From contig JAWOBP010000134.1 of assembly GCA_046484285.1 (NCBI GenBank), forward strand, positions 1 through 6,127: a stretch of DNA of 6,127 bases. Reading direction: 5' to 3'. Source of the stretch: CAZHCG01 sp046484285. GTDB taxonomy: Bacteria > Myxococcota_A > Polyangia > JAAYKL01. The notes beneath the pieces were generated by a model that was not told the DNA's origin, searched no databases, and saw only the letters and a list, made by a program, of their open reading frames with translations. Of the stretch, positions 5,882-6,127 are shown one piece after another. Position 1 is the first letter of the stretch; each line of letters starts with the position of its first letter. A program made the position numbers and the translations under genes.

Positions 5882-5916
5882 CGGGCGCACCCCCGCGCCC
5901 GGCGCCGCGTTCGGCG
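5882..5916 (-). terminator. Candidate hairpin terminator of the minus-strand gene
   Basis: Reading the minus strand, about 45 bases past the stop at 5960, two consecutive G+C-rich stems occur: 5916-5903 with a 4-nt loop and 5901-5882 with 7 bp and a 6-nt loop. No T-run follows, only ATTT several bases later, so termination activity is a guess. Confidence 0.3.
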
Positions 5917-5959
5917 GCGTCACTTCCCCCTTCGCTCCTGACGAATCAGCCCGGCCCGG

Positions 5960-6127
5960 CTAGACGTACCCGCTCCAGTACCGGTGCTTGGGCCTGTAGG
6001 GCTCGATGATCGGCGGCCTGAACGTGCCCGCCGGAAACTCGCGCCAGTAGTCCCCGGCCAGGTAGTCGCGCGACGCCTCCCGGTGCTCCCGCTCTGTCTC
6101 CCTGATCCGCTCCTCGCGCAGCTTCTT
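5960..6127 (-). CDS. Unrecognised protein, C-terminal 55 residues (runs off the window)
   Basis: The minus strand is open from the window edge to TAG at 5962-5960. The visible residues start with a highly charged, probably helical stretch (KKLREERIRETEREHREASR). They end in an aromatic- and proline-rich tail containing DYLAGDYWREFPAGTF and PYRPKHRYWSGYV. The regular charge pattern, aromatic content and G+C-rich third positions favour a real gene. No family is recognised. The arginine/glutamate helix may be part of a coiled coil. It converges on the three-gene operon and lies beyond a hairpin-rich spacer. Confidence 0.6.
   Translation of the reverse strand, partial: KKLREERIRETEREHREASRDYLAGDYWREFPAGTFRPPIIEPYRPKHRYWSGYV

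Larger units (their letters stand above)
5677..5959. other. Gene-free, hairpin-rich convergent intergenic region
   Basis: No gene is supported; a 68-codon minus-strand frame (5717-5923) looks like chance coding. Several inverted repeats follow one another: the REP-like palindrome 5713-5725; CCGGCCG 5750-5756 with CGGCCGG 5766-5772; a 10-bp stem with one wobble at 5806-5815/5820-5829 with loop CCTG; CGGGCGC 5882-5888 with GCGCCCG 5895-5901; and CGCCG 5903-5907 with CGGCG 5912-5916. It lies between the operon and a convergent gene. Confidence 0.5.

Noticed and set aside
5717..5923. 68-codon minus-strand ORF starting with GTG
   Set aside because: A purine-rich AAGGGGGAA is too close to the GTG, the frame ends within the REP-like palindrome, and no family resemblance is visible.
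5474..5941. 155-codon plus-strand frame across the MITE and hairpin region
   Set aside because: It runs through both inverted repeats and the REP-like palindrome, with no motif and arginine/serine/proline-rich composition; chance frame in G+C-rich noncoding DNA.
1..6127. CRISPR array, tRNA or rRNA genes, integron or phage genes
   Set aside because: No regularly spaced direct repeats, no tRNA-like cloverleaf with CCA or T-loop signature, no rRNA-like conserved stretches and no phage structural genes were seen on reading both strands.

Overview
The window is about two-thirds G+C, with tight operons and decayed transposon remnants. It reads like an environmental Gram-negative bacterium of the deltaproteobacterial/Myxococcota type. 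That placement is an inference from base composition, a GT-C-type membrane protein and the mobile-element families; no marker gene fixes the taxon.

Left part (1-1149): the first 142 bases hold the amino-terminal end of a minus-strand gene resembling a REP-associated tyrosine transposase (RAYT/Y1_Tnp). An approximately 390-base stretch follows with no convincing gene, apart from a degenerate REP-like near-palindrome and a doubtful 30-codon ORF. A good sigma-70 promoter (TTGACG, 17-nt spacer, TATTCA) and a strong Shine-Dalgarno then serve a complete haem-type bacterioferritin (610-1149) with all ferroxidase ligands.

Middle (1150-1817): directly behind the bacterioferritin stop lies a wrecked IS4-family transposase. 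Its conserved blocks are spread over three reading frames and the segment carrying the catalytic glutamate is missing. An intergenic leader with a tentative promoter follows.

Main operon (1818-5457): three plus-strand genes are translationally coupled by 4-nt stop/start overlaps. They are a class I SAM-dependent methyltransferase, a multi-spanning GT-C-like glycosyltransferase candidate with an extra soluble C-terminal domain, and a membrane-anchored protein with weak CrtC/AttH-type lipocalin resemblance. Together they look like a membrane-associated pathway that modifies a lipid or isoprenoid-linked molecule (inference). The methyltransferase appears to lack about 35-40 residues in the middle of its Rossmann fold, so it may be inactive.

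Right part (5458-6127): a 159-bp MITE-like element with near-perfect terminal inverted repeats sits in a CTAG target with TA duplication, the pattern of IS630-family insertion. It is followed by a perfect REP-like palindrome and a run of strong hairpins with no gene. The window ends in the C-terminal 55 codons of an unrecognised minus-strand gene that converges on the operon.

The most notable signals are the IS630-like MITE, the three-gene coupled operon with its internally deleted methyltransferase, and the REP/RAYT association across the window. No complete new defence or mobile system could be demonstrated.
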